Part shown: positions 10,878 through 23,145 of the stretch, one piece after another
Numbering within the stretch: the stretch's first letter is position 1
Layout: each line of letters begins with the position of its first letter
NCBI GenBank assembly: GCA_010093705.1
Contig: MU006111.1
Coordinates: 62,001 to 126,000, forward strand
Length of the DNA: 64,000 bases
Source: Patellaria atrata CBS 101060
Lineage: Eukaryota; Ascomycota; Dothideomycetes; Patellariales; Patellariaceae
Direction: 5' to 3'
Position numbers and translations under genes: made by a program
Notes under the pieces: model-generated
Told to the model about the DNA's origin: nothing
The model's database searches: none
Seen by the model: only the letters and a program-made list of their open reading frames with translations

Positions 10878-13488
10878 TCAGTGATCTTGGTATTCAGCAT
10901 ACATTGGCTTTTGGCCCCATAAGATGGAATCCATCAAACTGTGCGGACTCGATTCCAGGCTGATTCCAGAGTCTACGAAGGGAGAGTAGTTGAACGCACT
11001 TGCATCGAAGTTACTCAAGGCTTGGTTGACTTCATCGAGACTATACTCCTGAATCTGTGGAGCGATAGTGCTTGAAATAGCGGGATCTAAAGAGGTCGAT
11101 TGCGCTGGAGGTTCTGTCTGGAAGTTCACTAGTTTTTGAAGTGCTGCCACAGAGCGTGTGATGGGTGCCGACAGCTCGGAAGGATCTACCGTAGAAGTTA
11201 TATCAGTCAATATAGTAATAAGGTCTATAATTAGGTTGCGAGCCCGATCATTACGAGCTGGTTCGCCGAGAATTCCGAGCAGTAGAGCGGAGCTGAGAGC
11301 ACGATGTACGGCCGCCCACGAACGACTAGCAAAAACGGTTGTGTTCTGAATGCCACAGAACGCCTCAATCGTGTTAATCAAGCTGTCGATACAGGTTTTT
11401 CTCAGCGTCTTCGATACATCGTATGTCGCCGTAGCTGGACTGATTGCTGGTCGGCAGAGTTCTGATGTGATATACGATATATGCAGATACAGAGCCCAAT
11501 GTTCTAGTTGCTCTCGGAAGGATGTACATCTGCGGGAATCTTTCAGGTGTTCCGCGGCATCAAGCATTATATCTTGAAGTTCGTGTCTATGTTCTTTGAT
11601 CCGCTGCATCATCTCCTCGGGCTCTTGTGGCTTCGCACGCTCCTGGCCGATTTCTAATCCGATCTTCGCGAGCTTATACATGCATTCTGAATACCTCTTG
11701 TTCCCCGGGGGTGCGGAATCAAGCACGGGCATAGAGTATTCTGTATATGTAGTAGATGGTGCTCGGTCATACGTAATTGATAAAAGACTGTCTTGCCAGA
11801 GGACAGCCCACCATGTTCTAGTTTTCATCTTTTTGATCTGATGATCTGTATCTGGTGGGCACATCTTATGTAGACCAAGACTTTGCGATAGGCGGATTGT
11901 TAGGCCTATGTTACGTTAGGAACGTAAATTATCTCACGGATAAGGACATATGGTATAAGATCTTAGCAGTAAATGTAAGCAACCTTACCGAGTATTGACC
12001 ATGCAACGCCAGCATTCATATTGTTTGATATAACATTACCCAGGATGAGTAAAGTTTGAATATTTCTCACAGTGACATGCGAAAGAAAATTTGTTAGTCT
12101 CAAACACTCGAAACTACAACATACTGTTGACGATTAGGATACTGTTCTACCAAATCGTCGCGATGAACACGTTACCATAAACCTGAGAAGTCAACTCTCT
12201 CTCCTTGCGGGAAACGGTTGAACATTGACAACCAGAGGCTAGTGTTGCGAAGAGCAAGCCAATCCACTGTATGCTTTTTCCATATATGGTTTGCTCAGTG
12301 AGTCCTTCGCTTTCCCTTCCGGTCGCCTGAGCGTTTCCTCGATTGATGAGAAAACCCACCAGATCACCTTCAAATTTTTCAATATCCGCTATCGCCGGGT
12401 ACGTAACATGCTGTGTGTCACGGAAATGGCGGAAAAAGCTGTAAACAGCGCGCGTATATTAGCGTTATGGACCCTGATATATGATGAAACCAAAGAAAAA
12501 CATTATCCTGATTAGATATGAGACGTACCTCATCAGTTCCGCGTCGATGGGTAATGCTTTGACAAGCTCAACTATTCTTGCCAACGAGCCGTGAGGCAAA
12601 CCCCACAGATCCACGAAGGGGTATAAGGAACTCTCGTTGTCAAGACCGAAAAGGGGTAGAACACTTTTACTTAGGAGCTCTTGCACGTCAGGCCTTTTGT
12701 TCTCACCCTGAGCAAGAGCCATAACAAGAGCAGGAACCGAGCTACCACCAACGTGAACAATCTGTCCTGACAATGTCTTGCCATCATGTATTCCATGCGT
12801 TGCAACATGCTGGGATGCACTATCAAGTGTCGGTTTACTTGGTGTGGGGGCCGATGTGGAGGCTGAGGGAGAATGTGTGCTTGGAGTAGGATGGGGATTC
12901 CCCATATGTCGGAATGCACCCTTGAGGTCTGACAGTGCGCGTTCAACCGTGTCCAGTTTCGAGCACAATCTATCCCAGTCCTCGCGCGGAATGGTGACCG
13001 TCCTATTACCATTATGTACTGCTGTCCCATTCCCAGAATGGCCAGGAGCGTAGTAAACGGTTCCGTTGTAATTACCTCCGTTCTGACTTGTACCGACACT
13101 TATACGTTTCGCTGGAGGATGCGTCTCGGCCGGGGGGTGATAGGTACAGAGGTCAGGATGTTCTCGAGCTGCAATGACCCGTATTTAGCGATTCTGTATT
13201 TCATACTAGCTATTGGAGATTCGATTGCATCTTCTTTGCATCTACTGACTAGACTGCATCGCGTCGTCAATCGTGAGCACTCTACTCACCAACGCAAGTT
13301 TTACAAGGAACATTCTGATCGCATTTGACCTTCCTTTGCCTACAAGGGTAGCATGCCTTATACTCTCTCGCTTTTCTCTTCTTCCTCAAAATGTCGTCAA
13401 CTTCGGCGCGATCTGGAGGTGTGTCGTGGTTGGCGAATTGCAAAGACGGGCTGCTGTGCTCCATCTTAATCTCGGTATTGTACGACAT
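10878..13488 (-). CDS. Zn2Cys6 fungal-specific transcription factor
   Basis: Exons 13488-13290, 13168-12529, 12438-12176, 12123-11989 and 11905-10878 give 754 aa. The N-terminal zinc cluster is complete: C46, C49, C56, C62, C65 and C74 (spacing 2-6-5-2-8), completed only by splicing exon 1 to exon 2. Basic residues RKKRKAR precede it. After a Ser/Thr/Pro linker the middle holds the fungal transcription factor domain, with RNIQTLLILGNVISNN and GLTIRLSQSLGLH, typical of this family's middle homology region. The C-terminus is acidic and Asn/Ser-rich, a possible activation region. The factor binds DNA in the nucleus; targets are unknown. It lies next to the P450 gene on the same strand, so local regulation is possible but unproven. 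Confidence 0.93.
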
Positions 13489-13911
13489 TTGGCAATAACA
13501 TTGCTTTCCGGTATCTTAGATCTTGGAGTAACAATTCTCATCGCATAATGAATCTCGGGTACACACGTAAAGGTAGCAGCACGATTAGAAGAGATGAAGT
13601 GGGACGTGAAGTGCTGAGTCAGTACCCGCTGCCGGCACCGCAACCCTCAATCACCACTTTCGGAAGCTTGACGGGTTGCCTTCAAAATTCTTGTGAAATA
13701 CTTCTCATAGAGCCTATCATTGCAAAGAAATGCAGAGGTTGAAATCATGATGTATCCTATAAACTTGTAAATCTGTTTACATATGTATACATAATCTAAC
13801 CGTATAATACAGGGGTTCGTCTCGAACATTTCCAGAATGCAACCAACGGTGAAATATACTCCTCGTAAACACCGGTATGTGGTCATGACCATAGAATCAT
13901 AGAAAGGGGAG
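13489..13911. other. Intergenic region between MSC2-type gene and transcription factor
   Basis: These 423 bp hold the transcription-factor promoter and the 3' flank of the zinc-transporter gene. Small frames on both strands show no protein-like features. Confidence 0.5.
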
Positions 13912-16900
13912 CTAATTGCTGCCTTTCCCTTGGCCACACCAGCAGTACCCTTGGCCTTCCCTCTCGACGTGGACCACCGCATCGATTCCTCGTCCCTTGA
14001 AGAACTGGGCGGTACGTTCTCTCACATCTTCCACGTCGGAAGTGATCGACGCTATTATATGTATGACTCCGAGAATCTTCGGCTGGCCGTCATGTTTGTG
14101 ATCATGTTCCCCATGCATATGAGGATCATGTCCGTATCCATGATCACAGCCTTGGTCGTGAGAATGATCGTGGTCGTGGACATGATCGTGGAAATGATCA
14201 TGATCATGGTCATGTGCGTGTGCATGAGCATCAGCATGCGCAGCGCCCTCGTCCTGAATCCAAAACCTGGGAACGCTGAAACCTACCACTCCTCTCAGGT
14301 CTCCGAGGTCCCCCAATGTGGTACGGACATCGTACTCAACTTTGTCCGGGAGCGATAGTAGCAGCTTTTTACCCGTGCTCACCACTAATGGCCAGGAAGA
14401 GCCAGCAATGAGAAATGATATCAAGCAAGATGCGAGAGGATCCCACCCATACCACCCGTGATACTTGATTAGTAACGTTGAGACGATGACAGCAAATGAA
14501 CCTAGAGCATCGGCTAATATGTGTAGGAATATGCCTCTCATGTTTTCATCGTCATGATCGTGATGGTCGTGCTGTCTGGCTGCAGGTGCATGAGTATGGC
14601 TCACTGCAGATCCAGGGGTTACGGAAACCGGTGAATCAACATGATCATGGGAGCCATGGGAATGCCCATGGGAATGTCCATGATCATGGCCGTGGTGATG
14701 AGCATGGCCAAACGCAGTAAGTCCTACGATATTCACGACAAAGCCGAGAATACTCACCACCAGGAGCTCATTGAGCCTCTGGAGTTCGTATCCCTCCCAA
14801 AGTCGGGCAAACGCATCGAGTATGATTTCAACACTCACCAACCTTGATACTGTTAGTGATAAAAATTAGAACACACGATCAACACTTACAGTAAGAAAAT
14901 AGCGTTCGCAAAGCCAGACAACGTCCCAATCTTGCCGTAGCCGTAAGGGAATCTCGCCTCTGGCGGCCATTTACTCATTACTGCTGCAGCTAACCCAACT
15001 GCAAGACCCGCGCAATCGAACAGCATGTGAATGCTATCAGTGAGAAGGCCTAATGATCCACTAACAAAGCCGTAGAAGAATTGTATAACCATGAATGTTA
15101 AATTAAGCCTGATATTGGGGAAAAAAATAATAATATTAGCACTGGGGAAAGTTCAACATGGCATAGCTACTCACATTCCAAAATATGCGATCCTCCTTGA
15201 ATCCTTCTCAAGAAAAACACTATGTACAATGGAACCCGGCTCGCATCGCTGTAGGATCAAACCAGTAAGTGCTGAGTGGCTTCCGTGTAAATGGTCGTGG
15301 GGTTCTATGTGTGGGTGGGTATGACTGTGGGAATGTTCTCCACGTGGGGATTTAAGCTTTTTATCGTATAAAACCGCGAAGTACGACAGTCCACACAATA
15401 ATGCACTAGTTCCAGAGGTGATCCAGGTGGGTGAGTCAAATAGTATGCCCCAGATCGCAATAGCAGTGCATCCTGCTGCAGTTCCAACTTGCCACTGAGA
15501 CTGCGATTGAAGTGGGCTTGCGAAAGAGAACATTGCCACAGTTGAAGCAATCGAACAAGATAGCCAGGCTAATGTGGATATGGATAAAAAGGGGGGAATC
15601 GTCAGAACAATCGAAGCGAGAACCGCGAACACGGTCAAAGCAAAACCTGCTACAAGTGTGAGATCAGCGTCCTCGGGTGTAGATATCAAAGGCCATCCGA
15701 GTCCGGTTAAAGGTGGAGGGTAAAGCGAAAGTGAAAGAATCAATGCCAAATATCCTCCTACGGTTTTACTAAAATATGGCCTAGATTCCGCGCGGAAAAG
15801 GTCGTAGCAAAAGCCTACTAGGATGGCCAACATACTAAACTGGCGAGTCCTTAGAATAGCTCTCCAATCAAACCCTGAAAAACGATTTGAGTATCGCAGA
15901 CCGGGTCCAGATAATTCTGCTGATAGAGATGTCAAGAGGACCAAACCGAATCTTGATCCACCAAGTTGAATAGCTCCATAGTAGGGAAGTCCAACACTAA
16001 GGATCTTGCTGATACTACGGGATATGAACTCTCGACTTAAGGTTGGACTTCGTTGTTTTGTCGAGCCATTTGCGCCGGCATAGCTTTTTTTCCGCTTGTC
16101 CAAGACTTTGTCAAATACCCCAACCTTCGCCAATAGGCCTAATAGTAAAAGTGTGCTAGACGTCACTGTACATGCTTGTACAAGAGGGGACTGTGCTCTT
16201 GGAGTGACATCTGATATTGCGTCGTCCGGAACTGGTTGTGGTAGGGAGTCATCGGATAGGTCAGCATTCCGCAGCGTAGATATATTGGACTGATCAGAGG
16301 AGGATTTAGGGTAGGCTAAAGAGATGATAAGATATGGTAAAGAAAGTAATACGGCGGAGAGGCATTCGCGTAGCGGGTTACCAGATGGTCTACACACATA
16401 TTCGTTAGCAAAACTAGTCTTAGCTGATCTAAGGAGGGTCCTCTATACCCAACGCTAGGCGAGTGAACCTCCTGCACAGGAGAGATGCCGTATCTGTGAG
16501 GTGAAAGATGAGTCTGCGTTCTTATGGCTGGTCGACCAAGGTCAGATTCTCCTCTTGGGCGGTTCTTCATGGATTTGAGGGGTGATATGTTCGGAAAGCC
16601 AGTGAAAGTTTGCGAGTGTTCGTGGGCCTTGAGGTATGGAGTAGCGTTTCCTACTGACTGAGAGGATGATTTGATACTGCCGTTAGACGGCATCTTCTTC
16701 ACCGATCCACCATTTCCCCAAGTGCCATTTGCCCGGGAAGGTGAGGTGTCTGGTAGAGGGGAGGCATGACCGCAAGAGGGCGAGTGAGTATGGGAATGGA
16801 CATGCGAGTGAGAGCGGGAGTGCGAGTGCGAGTGCGAATTGGAGTGTGAGTGTAAGTGGGTATGCGCGTTCCCATGATTGAGATGAAGGTGACTTCCACT

Positions 16901-16930
16901 ATTTAGGGGAAGTGCGTATGTTGAGGCCAT
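13912..16930 (-). CDS. MSC2: Msc2-type cation diffusion facilitator zinc transporter
   Basis: Exons 16930-16449, 16389-15175, 15108-14890 and 14842-13912 give 948 aa. The C-terminal third is a CDF transporter: HMLFD (H593-D597) and HILAD (H746-D750) are the paired HxxxD zinc sites of transmembrane helices 2 and 5. The long N-terminal half has many additional membrane helices, as in yeast Msc2 and human ZnT5. Three His-rich segments occur: residues about 14-60, the loop at about 685-736, and a C-terminal loop at about 840-895 with many HDH/HAH units. Msc2 works with Zrg17 to move zinc into the ER and secretory pathway for folding and modifying enzymes. The protein is longer than yeast Msc2 (about 725 aa) because of the His-rich parts. 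It diverges from ALG1. Confidence 0.92.
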
Positions 16931-17477
16931 TCAAAGGAGAAGGCGCACTTGAGGGGAGTTCGTGGGTTGTCGCAACCTAACTCGGACGACGACTGTGAAC
17001 GTGCGGCGAGGAAAGCGCAACCCTATCGTAACATGTCAGTAGTTCTTGCAGATTCAAGGACCCAATTCGAGGTTCGAAGTTAGTTGTAGCTTTTGACAAG
17101 GAGTTTCAAGACGAAGTTTGTTTGTTTCCTGTCCAGCTGCTTTCAGTAGATACAGTAGTAGTAAGATCTGTCAAAGCGATCAAAATCGTGTTTACAGACA
17201 TAATTTCCGCGCTAAAACAAAAATAATCATGAGAGTCAGGGGCTGAATGTTCAAGGGGCGTTATCGTAAAGGTTAGCGGGGCCACGGCGGAGATGATAGG
17301 GAGAAGGCCCTTGAGAGGGGTACCTTCTAACCAGCCGTCGGGTGCACGCCAGCCTTGTCCCTCTATACCTCCCGCACATCCAGCGCTCACAATAAATACC
17401 TAAGGTATCTTTTCTTTTTGTTTCTCAATCCGAATGGATAATGAAAAGGTATCAGGGCTTTATAAGTCTTCCAAACC
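16931..17477. promoter_or_regulatory. Divergent promoter region between MSC2 and ALG1
   Basis: This 547-bp region lies between two outward-facing start codons, both for secretory-pathway genes. The minus-strand frame at 17106-17390 has no recognisable features and is not supported as a gene. Confidence 0.45.
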
Positions 17478-19131
17478 ATGTCTCTCCTAGACATTGCACT
17501 CTCAGTCGCACTCTGCATATCGACCGTCATAACCGTCTTCATCGTCACTTTGCCTTCACAGTTCGTACCTTCCGGATCTAGAAATAATGGCCCGCATGAA
17601 CAGGAACTCGGCCGCCAGAACGGACCAAAATACGATAACGATACTAAGAATGTGAAGCTTCATCAAGTGGATGGAAAGAGCTTAGACAAGAAAGATGATT
17701 CCTCCGTTCAAGTTGTAGTACTTGGGGATATTGGACATAGCCCACGAATGCAATATCATGCCATCAGCATCGCCAAGCACGGTGTCAAAGTTCAACTCAT
17801 CGGCTATCTAGGTAAGAGAGTAGTATGAAAGACGCAATTAATCTTGACTTCGATTCAGCTTCTCATCATCTTTTTTCTATCAGAGTCCGAGTTACATCCT
17901 GATATTGTCACCAATTCCCTCATCACCGTTGTAAGCTTGCCTGCAGCACCTAAGTCACTTCAAACCGGTAGTAGACTATTGTTCCTGCTTCTTGGACCCT
18001 TGAAGGTTTTATGGCAAGTCTGGAGCTTATATTATGCCCTGGGATATCGTACGAAACCATCGAAATGGATGCTCGTTCAGGTATGTCAGCTTTTTAAGTA
18101 GAGATCCATCTTCCCCTTTCACAATCAATAAAGCCCCAGTTGAGGTGAGTAATTCAGCCTTAGTTGATTGTATCTCCTAGAATCCTCCTTCTATTCCAAC
18201 CCTTGCCATCGCTCAGATCATCTGCTACTTCCGAAATACCCGTCTAGTTATAGACTGGCATAATTTTGGCTACTCCATTCTCGCATTAAAATTAGGGAAT
18301 AATCATCCCTTGGTAAAAGCTTCTGAAATATATGAGTCCTTCTATTCTCGTTCTGCTGCATTCAATTTCGCGGTAACAGACGTAATGGCACAAAAATTAC
18401 GGTCTCAATACAATATCAAGACTGAAACCCTTCATGACCGACCTCCTCAACATTTCCAGCCTCTCACCCCGGAAGAACGAATCGCCTTTTTGACAAGGCT
18501 ACCGGAGACGGCAAAGCATGCCCATGAGATTGTAACAGGATCTCGAAAGTTGATAGTCAGCGCCACTTCTTGGACCGTTGATGAGGACTTTTCCATTCTA
18601 CTTGATGCTTTGGTAGCTTACTCTACCGAGGTCGATCACTTGCCACAGCTACCAAAAATACTAGCTATCATAACGGGCAAGGGGCCACGGAAGGAACCCT
18701 ACCTCTCTAAAATCCAGCAGTTAGAGAAGGACGGATGTCTGACGAATGTCTCGGTTTTGACAGCTTGGCTAACCCCTGGAGATTATGCTACCCTCCTAGG
18801 TGCTGCGGACCTAGGTATATCCCTACATACATCATCATCCGGTGTGGATCTACCTATGAAAGTTGTAGATATGTTTGGCACTGGTCTTCCGGTGGTTGGC
18901 TGGAGTAAGTTTTTGGCTTGGCCAGAGCTGGTAAAAGAAGATATCAATGGAAAGGGATTTGGCAGCGTTGCAGAATTACAGTCACTACTTGGGAGCCTAT
19001 TTTCCAATCCGGATAGGTTGAAGAGATTAAGAGATGGAGCACTTCAAGAATGCAACCATCGATGGGATGATGAGTGGAACCCAGTAGCAGGCCGCTTATT
19101 TCACTTGGTGGACGATCAACCTCCAAAGTGA
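17478..19131 (+). CDS. ALG1: Chitobiosyldiphosphodolichol beta-mannosyltransferase
   Basis: Exons 17478-17811, 17884-18080 and 18181-19131 give 493 aa. Alg1 adds the first mannose, from GDP-mannose, to GlcNAc2-PP-dolichol on the cytosolic face of the ER. An N-terminal anchor helix ([18 protein letters not shown]) is followed by a GT-B glycosyltransferase of family GT33. Diagnostic stretches are [44 protein letters not shown] and a C-terminal block [18 protein letters not shown] that includes the donor-binding region. Length fits fungal orthologues. Intron phases close perfectly. OST3 and RFT1, also N-glycosylation genes, lie within 15 kb. Confidence 0.97.
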
Positions 19132-20617
19132 AGCTGTTAGGTTTTCTAAGACGCGAACGGAAGTGCACCTTAACTCTCAAGGGTCACTACTGTGATCCCG
19201 GCTAGAGAATATTCTTCCAGATATATACTGGAACAATCCAATGAAAACCTTAAGTTTCGCTCAATCCCTTGGTCTTTCAGTGTCTGATGAGGTAGCCAGC
19301 CGATTATGCGGGCAAGTGAGTGCTTCCCCGCAAATCACACTCCTTGTCTCCGTAAGTAGAATCCGAAGACATGACTGTATACATCGGAACAGTTTGAATG
19401 AGAGAGGGGTTACAAAAATGAGTTGTCTCGATATCCCTCACAGAACACTATCATAGACTAGAACCTCCTCTCTATCAAGCCTCTACCAACCAAGATAGAA
19501 TCGTGATCTTGTACTTTGACGATAGCATGGGAAGGGGAAAGCTTCTACAAATGGAAATAGAAGGACCCTGGGTTTTAGTTACGTTCAATATATGCCAATA
19601 GTAAACTGCTGAGGATGTTGGAGATAACTCCGGCCCTTCTTACAACGTCTCTCATGTTATCGATCGAGCACCATGGGTAACATCGCAACTTAAGGCTAAT
19701 AAGCTAGGTCTCTTCACATGCATGCATTTAAGTCTTCCGACAGTGGTCGATCAAAAGATGTAATCTTTCCACTTTGGGCTCAACTACCTTATTTCTTTTC
19801 ACATGGTAGGACACCATGGACATCATAGCGAGCGCAACGCTAAGGTTCGAGTTGACACTTATTTTCAATATTCTTTCACATGTGCACCCTAGTTACGACA
19901 AACATGCTCATACCTATGCTTCGATAACGACCCATGGTTTACTTGGTCCGATCCTCAGCTCCTCTAGCACAAAACATGCAAACTCAGCAAGCATCGAAAA
20001 GTTTAACGTTTGTTGTAACCAATAATTAGGACTCGATAAATCATTCCTGGGGAAGAACGCGTTGCAAAGGCCCTTGGTTGGCTGTAGGTAAAAGCGATAT
20101 TGCGTCAACTGGGTGAAGGGGGGAGAGGGGGAGGGGGAGAACCAGAAGCTTAGAGCTCGATCGATTGCATGTAGGAAGTATGGAGCACGTAAGCTCATCC
20201 AGGGTGCAGCTTCAGATTTGTTGGGAGAACGGTCAACCTCCCTGCGAACCCCACTTGCGGTACTATCAATCATCTCCCAGGGTTGCATGTACATACGAAT
20301 TACAGTTACGTCCTTTTCGGAATCTCAGAGACAAGCAGAATCACTCGAGGGATTAACTATGACGGAAAAAGAAGAGCTAGGATGTGAAGTGAAGTCGTCA
20401 TTTCATGGTTATACTACAAACGTGGATTCTATATTCATGAGAGTCGCTAATGATCTCGAGGGTATAATGTGTGAATCCGGAAACATTTCCAACAACACCT
20501 TTCAAGTCGAATCAAACAATACATTCTTCCCGTTCCAATCTGGCTCCAAACTCCGACGGTCCCATGGCGTTATGCGTATCTCATACACTGTCCTGTGAAG
20601 TCAAGGAAAGGATTGTG
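19132..20617. other. Convergent intergenic region, about 1.5 kb
   Basis: It lies between the 3' ends of ALG1 and the small coiled-coil gene. A 161-codon plus-strand frame at 20113-20598 lacks an ATG at its 5' end and looks random. Bases 20111-20137 form four or more G-runs (see the repeat entry). Nothing else is recognised. Confidence 0.5.
20111..20137 (+). repeat. G-run tract, potential G-quadruplex
   Basis: Four runs of three to six G separated by 1-4 bases occur within 27 bp on the plus strand, matching the usual G-quadruplex pattern. It is simple-sequence DNA; any folding or function is inference. Confidence 0.5.
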
Positions 20618-21180
20618 TCATCTCATGAAGCCGAACCCATCCGGGCTGAAAATGCCACCATCGATTGACGTCCTATCAAGAGATGTCCGATGGTGACGAC
20701 GCTGCTTCCGGATTTCCATTTCGGTGTCCATGAGTCGATCCTGCACCCAGGATCTATACTGCTCATCGTGTCTGACTGATTCGCAGTTGAGCAAAGATGT
20801 TAGGGTGGCCTTGATTTGCTGATTGATGTCTTGAAGGCGTTCTTTGATGTCCTCTTCTTCGTGAGTGGTACCTATCATTGCCGGTGGCGAGGCATAAGAA
20901 GGTAAAATCGAGGTTGGTGGTGATATTGAGGCGTGACGTCGAATTGGCGACCCAACGGGTGACCTTGTTGGGGAATGGACGTCTGGAATTGAGCTAGTCC
21001 TGCGTGAATAGACCGAGCCCTGAGATAACTTTTGTCGAAGTTCTTCTTGTTGTGAGGAGAGAAGAACATATTTTTGATATGCTAGGTTCTAGGGAAATGT
21101 CAGTTTGTCAAGTTGGAAATGTTTCTGAGAATATCAATATAACTGACCTTCTCACAGTTCTGATTGCGTAAAAGTGCCAT
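20618..21180 (-). CDS. Small coiled-coil protein of unknown function
   Basis: Exons 21180-21148 (33 nt) and 21088-20618, joined across a 59-nt intron with a GTCAGT donor, give 167 aa. The start MALLRNQNCEK continues in frame into NLAYQKYVLLSSQQEELRQ, an amphipathic helix. A Ser/Pro-rich basic linker follows (SPTRSPVGSPIRR, SP sites that kinases could modify), then a second helical coil (EEEDIKERLQDINQQIKATL to MEIRKQRRHH) and a short tail. No signal peptide, membrane helix or known domain is seen. The phase-consistent join and heptad-like helices argue that it is real. A scaffold or complex subunit is a guess. Confidence 0.72.
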
Positions 21181-22764
21181 TGTTTCAGATGATTGATTGA
21201 TTTCGTTGATACTGTAGATGTATGTTTGGACGGAGGAGTCCGATGAACGAGAATTGAGCTTCAAATATATTTATCGTAGGTCCGGCTAAACAGTTGTATT
21301 CGTAATAAAATAGAATGCTTCTTCAAGCGGGGGATTCGGACACGATATGCTCACGCAGAGGAAGGTGGTCAGACGAGAATAAATGGAGTGATGTCCGGAG
21401 GATTGTCGGTTAGAACTAAGGTAAGTTTACAAGTACGGAGTAAGGTAGTCAGTGGGATAAGCCTCCCTTAACAGCCACAATTGAGGTGAAGTCTCAGGTC
21501 TGGATTCTGGAGGAAAAACCTGTATTTCTTGGAAGTTAGAAGAACAAAAATACAGGACTTATAGACGTCAGTTACCTGTATATTTGATGTTTATTAGCTT
21601 ACTACTGCGGAAACTTGGAACTTATAGTCAGTGCGTGTCAGTTTTTTCCCTGGAGAGTAAAAGACGTAAATGATCGAAATACTGGACGGAGGCATTTACG
21701 CAAAGTTTACAGCATAGCAATGTTAGGTTGATTTAAAAGGTCGAGACACGTAAATAACTGATCAGCGTTCTAATCAAAATTCCACGTTGAGGGTTCAGTC
21801 GTTGATACTTCCGCAGTACCTAGTGCAGGCTTTTGAGTACCTACGATCCTTATTTGTTAGATTGTCTAATTTTCCATGACGATCATACACATACAAAAAT
21901 GCTGAAACAGCTTTGCCGCTTTGGTACCTTTACATCCTCACTCCTCATAGCTATCCGGAATTTTGGAAGTGTGCGATCATCGAAGAATTCATGCGTCATT
22001 CCCAAGAACTTGGTTATCTCCCATTTACGGGAAGTTGAGCCGCTTAAGAAGGAATATGTGGGACTGTAAGAAAAAGACTTTCCTGACCAATTTACTGTGA
22101 CTCGGCAGACAATAAAACTACGTAATAACAGTATGGATAGGACGTTGCGGACAAAAACGTTGCGAGTCTTGTGTACCGAAAGACATACTGCACACCTCAG
22201 TACGGTACCTTATGACGTATAATATTCTACTTTCAACTATGACGTCTCCAGTTTCAGTTGAAAGAATTCATTATTGTGCAAATAGAATAAATGGATTGTT
22301 CATTTGTGTCAAAGTTTAAAGTTGGAACAACTTGAAACCCCGTAAACAGATCCCACTGAGTATAGATAATGTACAGTACTTTTTTGTGCTCAAAGAAGCA
22401 ACTGCAGTGAGTAATGCAGGGGATACCCCTTAGGTTGAATCTCCAGACTACAAAAGTCCACAATCATTTAAGCTCCCAAGCATAGGGACTAAGTTACTCA
22501 CAAACAATATAGAAATTCCGTTAAATTTCCTAGCATCTGCATCCATACTGTACAGTTCCACGTGAGTACTTGCAGTACCGTAGTGATACAGTAGTGTAAT
22601 TCTATTATTATCCAGCCGGGCCCTGCGTGACTGTGAAAATGCTAATCGGGACTATTTCGGGACCCTTATTGGTTAGAAATCGACACCAACATCCTGGATT
22701 CTCAGTCTGTCAACATTTTAATTGTAATATATTGAATAAATTGCGTCACACCTTCCAACAAACA
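21181..22764. other. Intergenic region, about 1.6 kb
   Basis: It holds the promoter of the small coiled-coil gene and the 5' flank of the tRNA gene. Frames are short. TACAGTA (22372) and TACTGTA (22546) heptamers recur here. No gene recognised. Confidence 0.5.
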
Positions 22765-22846
22765 GGGCGCATGGTTTAGTGGTATAATACCCCCTTAGCA
22801 CCTATTCGAATGGGGGTGGTCCTGGGTTCGATTCCCAGTGCGTCCA
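22765..22846 (+). tRNA. tRNA-Ala (anticodon AGC) with a 10-nt intron
   Basis: The acceptor arms GGGCGCA and TGCGTCC pair fully, with a G3:U70 wobble, the alanine identity element, and discriminator A73 at 22846. The anticodon stem CCCCC/GGGGG encloses the loop TTAGCA plus T, with AGC at 22797-22799. The ten bases 22801-22810 interrupt it after position 37, the standard intron site. T-arm CTGGG/CCCAG holds TTCGATT, which contains the B box; the A box is at TGGTTTAGTGGT. The D-stem is imperfect, as in some fungal tRNAs. It decodes GCU and, after A34-to-I editing, GCC and GCA. Runs of T directly downstream fit RNA polymerase III termination. Confidence 0.95.
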
Positions 22847-22847
22847 A

Positions 22848-22861
22848 TTTTTACTTTTTTT
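22848..22861 (+). terminator. RNA polymerase III terminator of the tRNA-Ala gene
   Basis: A T5 run (22848-22852) and a T7 run (22855-22861) lie directly after the tRNA 3' end. Pol III stops at such runs on the sense strand. Confidence 0.8.
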
Positions 22862-23145
22862 CTAAATTCTAAAATTTAGAAATATTTTACTTTTGTAGTT
22901 TTATGTACTAATAGTATGATGAATGTCGATTCATTGGTAGATATCTTAGTTATGTTTTATAAATCAGCTTGATTCATAGCTTTTATCGGGAAAAAAAAAA
23001 AAGTTTTTGGAGTATAAGTCCTCTGGAGTATTTTCTATTCTAAACCCTAAAATTTTTTAAAACGCCAATGATGAATTTGTAAAATTAGAGATGTCATATC
23101 ATAGCTCAAATCCCTAGTACCAACCTATCTTGAAAAAAAGCTACT

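Noticed and set aside
17106-17390. 94-codon minus-strand frame in the MSC2-ALG1 divergent region
   Set aside because: No recognisable domain or splice context; probably promoter or 5' untranslated DNA.
20113-20598. 161-codon plus-strand open frame
   Set aside because: Begins at a GTG inside a G-rich tract, with no conserved features and no intron signals around it.
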